From NCBI RefSeq assembly GCF_000245015.1, contig NZ_JH600070.1:3740684-3804683 (forward strand): a stretch of DNA of 64,000 nt, given 5' to 3'. This document shows, in pieces, positions 1 through 8,808 of the stretch (position 1 is its first letter; each line of letters opens with the position of its first letter). Below the pieces are notes generated by a model. The model saw only the letters and a list, made by a program, of their open reading frames with translations, was not told the origin of the DNA and searched no databases. The translations under genes were made by a program, and so were the position numbers. This DNA is from Beggiatoa alba B18LD (GTDB lineage: Bacteria > Pseudomonadota > Gammaproteobacteria > Beggiatoales > Beggiatoaceae).

Positions 1-1527
1 ACCTGCGCTATCAATTTTTTTCAGGTCGGGAATAAAATCTTCCATACCCATATCGGCGGCTTCTTCTTGCAACATTTCGCTGTAGCCGATGATTGCATTG
101 AGTGGGGTGCGTAATTCATGGGTCATATTCGCCACAAACATGCTTTTTACTTTGTTAGCTTCTTCGGCTGCTTCGCGGGCTTTTTGTGCTTCTTCGCGTT
201 TTGCATCTAGGATAGAGAAGGAAACACGGAGTTGTTTTGCCATTTGATTGAAGGTATTGGCAAGAATGCCAATTTCATCATTGCTTTTAACATCAACACT
301 TTGTTGCCAGTCTCCTTCTGCCAATTTTGTTGCAGCAGTCGTTAAACCTGTAATCGGTTTGAGTAGGCGATTAGCCAGTAACCATGTGAAAGCGCAAACG
401 ATTAAGACTGCAATCAGGGCAACAATTAAAGACAATCGCCAGAAAAATTGTTCCCGTTCTAATACTTCAGACTCTTGTTGTAAGGCAATTACGCTCCAAC
501 CATTGGCAATGCGCAGACCATGAGAAAGCCAGCTCACATTATTTTCATCAATAAATGCGTATAACCCACTGTTACCTATAAGAATGTGTTGTACAGCAGG
601 ATGTTTACTAAAGTCGGTGAGTTCATCGCCAGTGACATATTTCGCTTCAGGATGTGCAAGAACACGACCTTTTTCATCCACCATGAAGGCATATCCTGTA
701 TGACCTAAACGAACTGCTCCAACGGCTTTACCCAATTCGGTTAAGAAGGTAAGAACAACCGCAACGCCAATAATCGGACGGTCTGGCGGTGGTACTTTTT
801 TCTCTTCCCATTGTTTGATAATACCTAAGAGTTCTAGGGTGAGAGGGTCGGCAATTCCTGTTGCAATCAGTCCAGGGTAGTCCATTTGATAGGTGCGAAC
901 TGTGTCTTCTGTCGCTTTGTCATAAATACCAGTGACTTCTATTTGATTTTTATAGTAGGGAATTTCTTTCAGTTTCGTTTGTAGTTGGCTGACAAGTTCA
1001 CCTTTATCTCCCCGTAGTAGGGTTGGAATGGAACGGACAGGCGATGAGAAGGTAACAGCAGGCTGTTCATAAGTGCGAGAAATTTGGGCACTGCGGGTGA
1101 TATCATGCCCTTCTAACGCGCCTTGAAACCATTCTCGATGGCTTAGGTTGATTGGGTTGCGATGTACGATGCCTGTCCCGCTGGTGAAGTTAAGCCCATT
1201 GCTTTTAACAACGGCAGTGCCATAAATTTCGGGGTAAACGCGATAAATGGCAGAGAGACTCGGAATCTGCTTTTCTGCTTCCATCGTGGTAAAGGCGGCA
1301 TTTTGACTTAATGTCATGAGTGATTTGACATTCATCTCATCCCATCGTGTGACGCTATCAGCCAAAGAGGTGGCACGCAACATCAGGTTTTCTTTAGCTT
1401 CCTGCCGAATAATTTGTGCCGCTTGCGAACTGGCAAATAATATTGCTATCAGCATAGGTGGAACTACACCGAGTAATATCATTGCTATCATACGGAAGCG
1501 TAAACTGATGAAAAATTTATTTTCCAT
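1..1527 (-). CDS. Membrane sensor histidine kinase, Cache with inserted PG-binding-like module, 3' truncated by window edge
   Basis: The reverse strand is open from an ATG at 1527 to base 1 (509 codons visible), so the gene runs off the left edge. A transmembrane segment (about residues 12-34) is followed by an extracytoplasmic Cache-type region (about 40-355), a second membrane segment (363-386), a HAMP-like region (about 387-440), a short coiled coil and a HisKA dimerisation box with the phosphoacceptor His470 in [14 protein letters not shown]. The ATPase domain would lie beyond the edge. Residues 170-236 interrupt the Cache fold and look like a peptidoglycan-binding type 1 module (VSQLQTKL, then [17 protein letters not shown], then [11 protein letters not shown]). 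The family autophosphorylates on His in response to periplasmic ligands; the ligand is unknown. The kinase call is strong and the inserted module is an inference from motif pattern. Confidence 0.9.
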   Translation of the reverse strand, partial: MENKFFISLRFRMIAMILLGVVPPMLIAILFASSQAAQIIRQEAKENLMLRATSLADSVTRWDEMNVKSLMTLSQNAAFTTMEAEKQIPSLSAIYRVYPEIYGTAVVKSNGLNFTSGTGIVHRNPINLSHREWFQGALEGHDITRSAQISRTYEQPAVTFSSPVRSIPTLLRGDKGELVSQLQTKLKEIPYYKNQIEVTGIYDKATEDTVRTYQMDYPGLIATGIADPLTLELLGIIKQWEEKKVPPPDRPIIGVAVVLTFLTELGKAVGAVRLGHTGYAFMVDEKGRVLAHPEAKYVTGDELTDFSKHPAVQHILIGNSGLYAFIDENNVSWLSHGLRIANGWSVIALQQESEVLEREQFFWRLSLIVALIAVLIVCAFTWLLANRLLKPITGLTTAATKLAEGDWQQSVDVKSNDEIGILANTFNQMAKQLRVSFSILDAKREEAQKAREAAEEANKVKSMFVANMTHELRTPLNAIIGYSEMLQEEAADMGMEDFIPDLKKIDSAG

Positions 1528-1887
1528 ATAGGTTTTTGTCAGACCGTGTTTGAGCTAAACAAGGTGTTTAAGAAGGTAAGTAGCGTAGCGTAAATTAGTT
1601 GAGACTGACTAGCTTTTTATTGATGTCCCATTTTAGTCCGTGATACGCAAAGCATTATACTGAGTGCATTGTAACAGTAGGCAGGTATATTTTAACGAGT
1701 TTTCAGCAGGATTTTGTTTTTTTATTAAAAATCATCTGTGATAAGCGGATAATAATTGCTGCAATAGGCATTTAGCGAATGGGGCGAGACCTGATAGACT
1801 ATTGTTAATTGAGTTGTAAGCCATTTATTTGGGTTATGACATTAATGATTCTTCTGTGAATAGATAAGTGATATTAAGGGTATTTAT
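1528..1887. other. Intergenic region between divergent sensor kinase and yciK
   Basis: About 360 bp separate the divergent kinase and yciK starts, so it should hold promoters for both. I see AT-rich sequence and possible -10 elements such as the one near 1655 (CATTATACT), but no clearly spaced promoter, terminator or RNA gene. Confidence 0.4.
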
Positions 1888-2628
1888 ATGATGGATTATA
1901 CACCTGCTCCCGATTTGTTGAAAAATCGTGTCATTTTAATTACAGGTGCGGGGGATGGCATAGGGCGAGCGAGTGCGCGGACTTTTGCGCAGCATGGGGC
2001 AACTGTTATTTTATTGGGACGCACAACCCGTAAGTTAGAAGCAGTTTATGACGAAATAGAGCAAGCAGGGTATCCCCAACCTGCGATTTATCCAATGAAT
2101 TTAGAGGGAGCAAGTCCAAAAGACTATGAGGATTTAGTCACAACGCTAGATCGTGAGTTTGGGCGTTTGGATGGGCTTTTGCATAATGCAGGATTACTTG
2201 GTGCTTTAGCACCGATAGAAAATGCGGACATTAATCTGTGGTATAAGGTCATACAGGTTAATTTAAACGCGCCTTTTTTATTGACACGAGCCTGTTTAGG
2301 GTTATTAAAGAAGTCGACTGATGCCTCTATTGTTTTTACCTCTTCTAGTGTAGGGCGGAAAGGTCGGGCTTATTGGGGGGCATATTCTGCATCGAAATTT
2401 GCAGTTGAAGGTTTAATGCAGACTTTAGCGGATGAGTTAGCTGCTAATACGGCTATTCGGGTCAATAGTATTAATCCTGGTGCGACACGGACGGCAATGC
2501 GTGCGGCAGCTTTTCCCGCTGAAGACCCTAATACGTTAAAAACAGCGGAGGAGATTATGTCCGTTTATTTATATTTGATGGGGGCTGATAGTCTAGGGGT
2601 AACAGGACAGGCTTTAAATGCGCAATAG
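1888..2628 (+). CDS. yciK: YciK-family short-chain dehydrogenase/reductase
   Basis: A 246-residue classical SDR that likely uses NAD(P)H in the cytoplasm. The Rossmann motif TGAGDGIG is at residues 19-26, the NAG motif (HNAGLLG) at 99-105, the catalytic serine near 153, and the YxxxK pair at Tyr166 and Lys170. The N-terminal pattern (DLLKNRVILITG), the SSVGRKGRAYWGAYSASKFA block and the TRTAMRAAAFPAEDP segment match E. coli YciK more closely than generic SDRs. The physiological substrate of YciK is not established. ATG codons at 1888 and 1891 are both possible starts. The gene appears monocistronic. Confidence 0.9.
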   Translation: MMDYTPAPDLLKNRVILITGAGDGIGRASARTFAQHGATVILLGRTTRKLEAVYDEIEQAGYPQPAIYPMNLEGASPKDYEDLVTTLDREFGRLDGLLHNAGLLGALAPIENADINLWYKVIQVNLNAPFLLTRACLGLLKKSTDASIVFTSSSVGRKGRAYWGAYSASKFAVEGLMQTLADELAANTAIRVNSINPGATRTAMRAAAFPAEDPNTLKTAEEIMSVYLYLMGADSLGVTGQALNAQ

Positions 2629-2839
2629 TTTTTTCTGCGTATTTCCGTCAAACTAATTGAGTTTGTACTATTTAGTGTTTTGAAGTTTTTACCAATTCTG
2701 ACTTATCACTGGTGTGAAATATTATTTAAGTAACTTGGTCAACTATTTGCTTAAAATTGGTAATGGCTTTATATGAGGAGTTGCTTGCTGGAAATGCAGG
2801 TACGGACTGAAACAATATTGCTACTTAGGAGAATTAAAA

Positions 2840-3247
2840 ATGGCAGACATCAATGATATTTGTAGTGAAATCGTCAGAAATGTAGATGGCGCACTAGGCT
2901 GTGCAGTGGTCGATTTAAATAGTGGTTTACTGTTAGGCGTTTCTCACAACGTTCCGTATTTCACACAATCATACTTAGATGCTGTCGCAGCGGCTGCCGT
3001 TGATATGTTCCGTGGTAGAACAGTCACGGCTGTTGAAGACATGATTTCTAATATGCGCGGTAGCCCTAAAAAACACATGATTAAAGAAGTGCAAATGACA
3101 ACTGATAACACCATGCATTTTATGATTGTGTTACCTGATAAACCTAATTCTCTCGTTGTGTTAGTAACCAGTAAAAAAGTGAATTTAGGGATGGGTTGGT
3201 CTTCCTTACGGATGGCGTTACCTAAATTAAATCCTTTATGTCCTTAG
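2840..3247 (+). CDS. Roadblock/LC7-domain protein
   Basis: A 135-residue protein with no signal peptide or membrane segment. Its pattern (a leading helix, then GCAVVDLNSGLLLGVS, a long helix DAVAAAAVDMFRGR, then strands MHFMIVLPDKPNSLVVLVTS) is that of a single Roadblock/LC7 domain. In bacteria these domains often act as partners or regulators of small Ras-like GTPases such as MglA, or as scaffolds. No GTPase gene is adjacent, so its partner cannot be named. A good Shine-Dalgarno (AGGAG, about 2828-2832) precedes the ATG. The fold call is by pattern only. Confidence 0.75.
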   Translation: MADINDICSEIVRNVDGALGCAVVDLNSGLLLGVSHNVPYFTQSYLDAVAAAAVDMFRGRTVTAVEDMISNMRGSPKKHMIKEVQMTTDNTMHFMIVLPDKPNSLVVLVTSKKVNLGMGWSSLRMALPKLNPLCP

Positions 3248-3420
3248 TCGGTTAGCGTTAAACAGCCTGCATATTTTATTCAATCAAGTATGTGACCATC
3301 TCATCTGCTTGGTGTGATTATCTTGTTTGTATTCGTAAAATATGCAGGGGTTTTGTAATCCTTATCTTAAATCAATGTGATAGTGACGTTGATTCCCACC
3401 TATTAAAGATATCATTCCCC

Positions 3421-4308
3421 TTGAACGCTAAAATCATTTGGTTAAATGTAATGCCCATTGTGTTTGTCTTATTATGGAGCACGGGATTTATTGGCGCGAA
3501 ATACGGTTTGCCTTATGCTGAACCTTTTACCTTTTTATTTTATCGTTTAGCGATTGTAAGCCTTGTTTTATGGGGTGTTTTGTTTATCAGCAAATCACCA
3601 TTACCCACCCAATTTAATGCTGTAGGACATGTTGCGATATCAGGTTTATTAGTACATGCGGGTTATTTAGGGGGGGTTTTTGCCGCAATTAAAGTGGGTT
3701 TACCTTCTGGATTAACTGCCTTAATCGTTGGTTTACAACCATTATTGACGGCTGTAACTGCAGCACTCATTTTGCGTGAAATTATTACGCGCTTACAATG
3801 GATAGGACTATTTTTAGGATTATTAGGCGTTATTTTTGTATTAAGTGAACGATTTGAGGGAACTGTAATTCCCTTAGAAGTAAGCTCTATTTTTTGGGCA
3901 ATACTTGCACTTATTTCTATTTCTGTTGGAACGGTTTACCACAAACGCTTTTGTACGGATATCCCCTTAATCAGCAGTACATTGATTCAATATCTAACTG
4001 CAACGTTAGTATTAGGCAGTGTCGCATTTTTTACTGAAACCATGATTGTTGTTTGGAGTGTTCCTTTTATGCTCGCATTAGCATGGCTGGTTGTGGGTTT
4101 ATCATTAGGCGCGATTAGCCTATTAATGTTATTGATTAAACAAGGGGCAGCAGCGCGGGTCGCCAGTTTGTTTTATTTAGTGCCACCAGTAACTGCGATA
4201 GAAGCTTATTTTTTATTTGATGAACGCTTAGGCGCAATTGCATTATTAGGAATGGGGTTAACCGTTATCGGCGTTGCATTGGTTATGCTTAAAAAACGTC
4301 CTGTTTAA
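3421..4308 (+). CDS. EamA/DMT-superfamily membrane transporter
   Basis: A multispanning inner-membrane protein of about 295 residues with roughly ten hydrophobic segments in two EamA repeats; drug/metabolite transporters of this type export small metabolites or amino acids. The signature FVLLWSTGFIGAKYGLPYAEPF starts the first repeat and a second repeat begins near SSIFWAILALISISVGT. The open frame extends upstream to a GTG at 3292, but that extension is polar and unlike the family. The TTG at 3421 or the ATG at 3451 fits family length, and neither has a strong ribosome binding site. The substrate is unknown. Confidence 0.8.
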   Translation: MNAKIIWLNVMPIVFVLLWSTGFIGAKYGLPYAEPFTFLFYRLAIVSLVLWGVLFISKSPLPTQFNAVGHVAISGLLVHAGYLGGVFAAIKVGLPSGLTALIVGLQPLLTAVTAALILREIITRLQWIGLFLGLLGVIFVLSERFEGTVIPLEVSSIFWAILALISISVGTVYHKRFCTDIPLISSTLIQYLTATLVLGSVAFFTETMIVVWSVPFMLALAWLVVGLSLGAISLLMLLIKQGAAARVASLFYLVPPVTAIEAYFLFDERLGAIALLGMGLTVIGVALVMLKKRPV

Positions 4309-4373
4309 ACAGAACATAATGTTTAAAAACAGGTGAATTATCAGGGTTTTTATTAAACGAAGACAAGATAGGC

Positions 4374-4400
4374 TTGCGATTATGCGAGCTTGACTATAAT
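4374..4400 (+). promoter_or_regulatory. Possible promoter of Fur-family regulator gene
   Basis: A perfect -10 hexamer TATAAT is at 4395-4400, with a TTGCGA -35-like hexamer at 4374-4379. The 15 bp spacing is short, so the assignment is tentative. Confidence 0.35.
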
Positions 4401-4434
4401 GTAAATAAAACAACAAAAACCTTATTGGCTTAAC

Positions 4435-4454
4435 TATCTATCTTGAGTTAGATA
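4435..4454. promoter_or_regulatory. Inverted repeat just upstream of Fur-family gene
   Basis: TATCTA (4435-4440) and TAGATA (4449-4454) form a dyad ending 7 bp before the ATG at 4462. Its position would suit an autoregulatory operator or a block to translation initiation. This is positional inference only. Confidence 0.35.
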
Positions 4455-4461
4455 AATAATC

Positions 4462-4890
4462 ATGAAAACCCATGCTAGTCACTTTGTTATTAATAAAGAG
4501 CAAGTGGTTGATTTACTCCGTTACCATCAAGTAACGCCTACACAACAACGTGTAGATATCGCTTTGCTGGTTTTAGCGCGTCATCAACATTTTGCTGCCG
4601 ATGATTTATTACAGACCTTGAATAAGGAAAGTCCTGTTGTCTCTAAAGCAACGATTTATAATACCTTGAGTTTGTTTGTTGAAAAAGGGTTAATTCGTCA
4701 GGTAATTGTTGACCCAACTAAAGTGTTTTATGACTCTAATACAACACCGCATCAGCATTTTTATAATGTGGATACAGGGGAATTAACCGATATAGAAGAT
4801 GAAAATTTAAGCCTTGCGTATCATCCAACCTTACCAAAGGGAACTTGTTCTGCGGGTTTAGATATTATTATTCGCGTGCGCAATTCTTAA
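4462..4890 (+). CDS. Fur-family transcriptional regulator, Irr-like
   Basis: A 142-residue cytoplasmic metalloregulator. The N-terminal winged helix contains TPTQQRVDIALLVL and the recognition region SKATIYNTLSLFVEKGLIRQ (about residues 68-87). The C-terminal dimerisation and metal region carries TTPHQHFYN. The CxxC zinc motifs of classical Fur are absent, which together with the HQHFYN segment resembles the Irr branch of the family. The next gene downstream encodes a ferric-iron binding protein behind a Fur-box-like site, so a role in iron regulation is likely. The assignment to Fur is firm; Irr versus another subgroup is inference. Confidence 0.85.
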   Translation: MKTHASHFVINKEQVVDLLRYHQVTPTQQRVDIALLVLARHQHFAADDLLQTLNKESPVVSKATIYNTLSLFVEKGLIRQVIVDPTKVFYDSNTTPHQHFYNVDTGELTDIEDENLSLAYHPTLPKGTCSAGLDIIIRVRNS

Positions 4891-4923
4891 AATACACAAA
4901 CATGTATTTTCTCCTCTAAAAGC

Positions 4924-4955
4924 GGGTATGTATTTTTTACATACCTGTTTTTGTT
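4924..4955 (+). terminator. Intrinsic terminator after Fur-family gene
   Basis: An 8 bp stem GGTATGTA (4925-4932) / TACATACC (4938-4945) with a T-rich loop is followed by TGTTTTTG. It lies 35 bp after the regulator stop codon. Confidence 0.75.
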
Positions 4956-4992
4956 TTGTATTCCATTCATTCTAACCAATTTTTAAAAGAAA

Positions 4993-5036
4993 TTGACATG
5001 ATAAAACATTGTCTTTACAAATAAGAACAATTATCA
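4993..5036 (+). promoter_or_regulatory. Promoter with Fur-box-like operator for iron transporter
   Basis: A perfect -35 TTGACA (4993-4998) stands 17 bp from a TACAAA -10 (5016-5021). Just downstream, 5022-5036 fits the 7-1-7 Fur box: the right half ATTATCA matches 7/7 and the left half 4/7. Placement across the transcription start suits iron-dependent repression of the ferric-binding protein gene. Confidence 0.65.
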
Positions 5037-5086
5037 TTTGCATGTATTCTATTTCTCTTTGCCGATAATATGGAGTTATTTAACTA

Positions 5087-6091
5087 ATGTTCTCAAAGAA
5101 AGTTAAAAAAATTAGTTTAGGATTAGCACTTGCCTGTTTAGGTTTCAGTTCTATAAGTTGGGCTGCTGATGAAATTATCGTGTACTCTGCAAGAAATGAT
5201 AGTTTAATTAAGCCATTGTTTGATTTGTACACCAAAAGTACAGGGGTCGCCATTAAGTTCACAACGGCAGAAGAAGCTGCATTATTAGAACGTTTGCAAG
5301 CCGAAGGGAAAAATACACCTGCTGATATGTTGATTACTGTCGATGCAGGTAATTTATGGCAAGCGACAGAGCGAGACGTTTTAGCTGCAGTTGATTCTCC
5401 CACTATCCAGCAAAACATCCCAGCCTATTTGCGCGACCCTAAGAATCGTTGGACAGGTTTATCCATCCGCTCTCGTACCATTATGTATAGTACGGAACGG
5501 GTGAAACCTACTGAATTAACGACATATGCTGCATTAGCAGATAGTCAATGGAAAGGTCGCTTATGTTTACGGACTTCTAAAAAAGTTTATAACCAGTCTA
5601 TGGTTGGGATGATGATTAGCCAACTAGGCGAGGAAAAGACTGAGCAGGTTGTTAAAGGCTGGGTTGCGAATTTAGCAACCGATGTTTTCTCTAATGATAC
5701 AAAGTTAATTGAAGCAATTGCAGCGGGACAATGCGATGTCGGTATTGCGAATACTTATTATTTAGGCAGATTACAGGCTGAAAAACCTGATTTACCTGTT
5801 GCAATTTTTTGGAGTCAAGACGGTGCACATGTCAATGTTTCTGGCGCAGGAATTACTAAATATGCGAAGCATCCTGAAGCGGCTTTAAAACTGTTGGAAT
5901 GGTTGACAACCCCTGAAGCACAAAAAGTGTTTGCTGAGTTAAATTATGAATATCCTGCAAATCCTATCGTTCCTGCAAGTGAGGTGGTGAAAAAATGGGG
6001 AGACTTTAAGCCTAACACTATCGATGTCGTAGAAGCGGGGCGTTTGCAAGTAGATGCAGTAAAATTAATGGATAGAGCTGGTTATAAATAG
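5087..6091 (+). CDS. Fe(III) ABC transporter periplasmic binding protein (FbpA/FutA family)
   Basis: A 334-residue exported protein with an N-terminal signal peptide (hydrophobic LGLALACLGFSSISW, cleavage near SWAA-DE). The mature part begins EIIVYSARNDSLIKPLFDLY, typical of ferric-ion binding proteins, and has the conserved GNLWQA segment and paired tyrosines in NTYYLGRL, which in this family coordinate Fe(III). It would deliver ferric iron to the downstream permease. An SD-like GGAG (about 5072) precedes the ATG. The promoter has a Fur-box-like site. No gene for the cognate ATPase is adjacent. Confidence 0.9.
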   Translation: MFSKKVKKISLGLALACLGFSSISWAADEIIVYSARNDSLIKPLFDLYTKSTGVAIKFTTAEEAALLERLQAEGKNTPADMLITVDAGNLWQATERDVLAAVDSPTIQQNIPAYLRDPKNRWTGLSIRSRTIMYSTERVKPTELTTYAALADSQWKGRLCLRTSKKVYNQSMVGMMISQLGEEKTEQVVKGWVANLATDVFSNDTKLIEAIAAGQCDVGIANTYYLGRLQAEKPDLPVAIFWSQDGAHVNVSGAGITKYAKHPEAALKLLEWLTTPEAQKVFAELNYEYPANPIVPASEVVKKWGDFKPNTIDVVEAGRLQVDAVKLMDRAGYK

Positions 6092-6114
6092 TTGTGAGTT
6101 GGTGTTATTCCTCT

Positions 6115-6156
6115 CAAGTTGAGAATCAATTATTCATCCGCTAAATTCTCAACTTG
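6115..6156 (+). other. Intercistronic stem-loop between iron-binding protein and permease
   Basis: A perfect 12 bp inverted repeat, CAAGTTGAGAAT (6115-6126) and ATTCTCAACTTG (6145-6156), has an 18 nt loop and no T tract. Such hairpins after binding-protein genes commonly stabilise the upstream message and lower permease expression; here that role is inferred from position. Confidence 0.65.
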
Positions 6157-6212
6157 CAGAGTATTCAACGTTTTTCCCGCCATTTTATTGACTCATTATG
6201 CCGTTGTGACCC

Positions 6213-7883
6213 ATGAATACGCTTTCAGAGACCTTGCCGTCACCTTTTCCTTCGCAACCTATTGTTCAATACTCTTTTTTTTCACAAGGCGGTGGATGGA
6301 AGCTGATTAGCTTAGGACTCGCTATTCTGGTTTTAGTCCCACTTTTAGTCTTAAGCGCGACATGGCTATCTAATGCCTCTGATATTTGGCAACATCTCCT
6401 ACAAACAGTTTTACCTGAATTACTACGTAATACGTTCGTCTTACTGATAGGCGTTGGCATTGGCGTGACGGTGATAGGCGTGAGCTTGGCATGGCTAACT
6501 GCTATGTGCGAATTTCCGGGCAGACGTTTTTTTGAATGGGGATTAATGTTGCCCCTTGCCGTCCCTGCTTATGTGCTTGCGTTTGTGATGGTTGGTTTAT
6601 TTGATTACAGTGGCGTTGTGCAAAGTCTAATCCGTCAATGGTTTGGTTCTAGTCTCTGGTTTCCTGCTATCCGCTCAGAAAAAGGGGTTATTATCGTTAT
6701 GGTATTAGCCCTATACCCTTATATTTACATGTTAGTACGTGTTGCATTTTTAGGGCAGGGACAGCGGATGATGGAGGCGGCGCGGTCTTTGGGCGCAAGT
6801 CCTTTTCAAGCGTTTTATCATGTTGCCTTACCTATCGCACGACCTGCCATTGCGGCTGGGGTTTCATTGGCATTAATGGAAACGCTGGCAGACTTTGGCA
6901 CGGTTGCTGTTTTTAACTACAATACATTTACCACTGCTATTTATAAAGCATGGATTAATTTATTTAATTTACATGCAGCAGCACAATTAGCAACTTTACT
7001 CTTATTATTTGTCATTACAGCCTTATTGACTGAGCGATATTTTCGTGGGCGGGCACGTTATCACACAGACTCACGTTGTCAACATCGTTACCAATTAAAG
7101 GGTTGGAAAGCTATCACAGCAACTACATTTGCAGGTTTTATCTTTGCGTTTGCGTTCTTTATTCCACTGTTACAATTGATTGTTTGGATATGGCAAACTG
7201 CTGCCCGTGATTTAGACTACCGCTATATCAATCTACTGACCAATACACTCTTATTAGGCGTTATTGCTGCCTCTCTGACTGTTTTTAGTGCTTTATTACT
7301 CGGATTTAGCCAACATACGCAACGAAAAAGTCGGAGTATTCGTTTTGCCGTCTCAGTCGCCACCATGGGCTATGCATTACCAGGCTCGGTTCTCGCGGTT
7401 GGTGTGATGTTAAGTTTTGTTTGGATGGATAATCAGTTACAAGCGTTTTTTACCAGTATTGGTTTAAGTCCTTATCGCTTATTAACAGGCGGGATTATTG
7501 CCTTACTTCTCGCGTATATTGTGCGTTTTATGGCAGTTGCTTTCGGTGCCGTGGATAGTGGCTTACATCAAATTCGTCCTTCTTTACAAGATGCTGCGCG
7601 TAGTTTAGGCGCGAGCCATCTTGATATTCTTAAACGTCTCTATTTTCCTCTACTACGCTCAGGCTTATTTGCAGGATTTTTACTAGTTCTAGTCGATGTG
7701 ATGAAAGAAATGCCCGCAACTTTACTCTTACGACCTTTTGGCTGGGATACTTTATCTGTCCGTATTTACGAAATGACCGCCGAAGGCGAATGGGAAAGGG
7801 CAGCATTGCCCGCTTTAACACTGGTGTTAGTCGGTTTACTACCCGTTATTTTCCTTGTAAAACGGACTAATAAAGCACTATAA
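6213..7883 (+). CDS. Iron ABC transporter permease, fused two-repeat FbpB type
   Basis: A 556-residue inner-membrane protein with about twelve hydrophobic segments in two homologous halves. Each half has an EAA loop that contacts the ATPase: EAARSLGASPFQAFYHVALP in the first and DAARSLGASHLDILKRLYFP in the second. The fused form is usual for ferric-iron permeases of the FbpB/SfuB family. It follows the binding protein by about 120 bp containing a stem-loop. Its stop overlaps by 6 bp the stop of the converging ABC-2 permease gene, leaving no room for an ATPase gene in this operon. Confidence 0.9.
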   Translation: MNTLSETLPSPFPSQPIVQYSFFSQGGGWKLISLGLAILVLVPLLVLSATWLSNASDIWQHLLQTVLPELLRNTFVLLIGVGIGVTVIGVSLAWLTAMCEFPGRRFFEWGLMLPLAVPAYVLAFVMVGLFDYSGVVQSLIRQWFGSSLWFPAIRSEKGVIIVMVLALYPYIYMLVRVAFLGQGQRMMEAARSLGASPFQAFYHVALPIARPAIAAGVSLALMETLADFGTVAVFNYNTFTTAIYKAWINLFNLHAAAQLATLLLLFVITALLTERYFRGRARYHTDSRCQHRYQLKGWKAITATTFAGFIFAFAFFIPLLQLIVWIWQTAARDLDYRYINLLTNTLLLGVIAASLTVFSALLLGFSQHTQRKSRSIRFAVSVATMGYALPGSVLAVGVMLSFVWMDNQLQAFFTSIGLSPYRLLTGGIIALLLAYIVRFMAVAFGAVDSGLHQIRPSLQDAARSLGASHLDILKRLYFPLLRSGLFAGFLLVLVDVMKEMPATLLLRPFGWDTLSVRIYEMTAEGEWERAALPALTLVLVGLLPVIFLVKRTNKAL

Positions 7884-8702
7884 CATCTCACGAATATGCG
7901 GTTCGGATCGCTGGAAGAGTACCCATGCAGGTCCTAACAGCAATAGCCACAATCCTAATGGACGCAGTACATTCCAATAATCCCATGCCAATCCTTGCGT
8001 GCCTGCATGAATAAGGCGCATAACATCAGCAACGGGATTAATCACGAGAATCCATTGTAATGAACTAGGCATTAAATCAGGCATGTACATGATAGGGGTT
8101 AAATACATAGTGATGGTAATCAGAAATGGAAAAAATTGACTAATATCCTTTAAGAATAAACCTGTGATTGCTAATAAATAGCACATAGGAATTAGCCAAA
8201 CCATCAACATAACAATGCTTGCCACGCCAAAAGGGATTGCAGCGAATCCTTGCATGAGCCACACGATAATTGCCATTACAATGGCATACAACAAGGTAGA
8301 TAAAATCAGTGGCAATAACGGTAAAATAATGACAGGAAAGACCGCACGTCGATATAGCCCTCCAAATTCGCTCAAGACATTCAAGCTACGGTTTAACACT
8401 TCAGAGATAAATAACCACGGTAACATGCCCAAGAGAAAATAATCGACAAAGGCAACGCCGCTCGGAAATTTAATTTTTAACACCACATCCAAGAGAAACC
8501 AAAAACCAACAATTTGTAATGCAGGTTGTAATAATAACCATGCATCGCCTAACCACGTGCCCGATGTGCGCGTGATAATATCCCGTTTTAGCAATAAAAA
8601 AACGAGATGCCTATGCTGATAAATTGCTTGAAAGGGTGACACTAAACCTTGCTTTGTGGTAAAAATGTAACGCTTCAGAAAGTTAAGTATTACTATGCTC
8701 AT
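7878..8702 (-). CDS. ABC-2 type permease, polysaccharide-export family
   Basis: About 274 residues with six predicted membrane spans. The N-terminal cytoplasmic stretch and first helix (LLLKRDIITRTSGTWLGDAW, then a hydrophobic run) and the later NPVADVMRLIHAG segment match permeases that export O-antigen or capsule polysaccharide with a separate ATPase. The frame continues to a TTG at 8780, but the ATG at 8702 gives the usual family N terminus and leaves space for divergent promoters. No ATPase or other polysaccharide gene is adjacent. The stop overlaps the converging iron permease gene by 6 bp. Confidence 0.8.
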   Translation of the reverse strand: MSIVILNFLKRYIFTTKQGLVSPFQAIYQHRHLVFLLLKRDIITRTSGTWLGDAWLLLQPALQIVGFWFLLDVVLKIKFPSGVAFVDYFLLGMLPWLFISEVLNRSLNVLSEFGGLYRRAVFPVIILPLLPLILSTLLYAIVMAIIVWLMQGFAAIPFGVASIVMLMVWLIPMCYLLAITGLFLKDISQFFPFLITITMYLTPIMYMPDLMPSSLQWILVINPVADVMRLIHAGTQGLAWDYWNVLRPLGLWLLLLGPAWVLFQRSEPHIREML

Positions 8703-8808
8703 GAATTTAATTTGTGACAAAAAAGTAACAGTACGTCGAAAGATTACTACAATTGTGTAAATTAATCCGCTACAATACAAAATCTCCTGTATTTACCAAT
8801 TTGTCCAA

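Noticed and set aside
248-1531. Plus-strand ORFs at the left edge
   Set aside because: They overlap the reverse-strand sensor kinase, whose 509-codon frame has clear domains.
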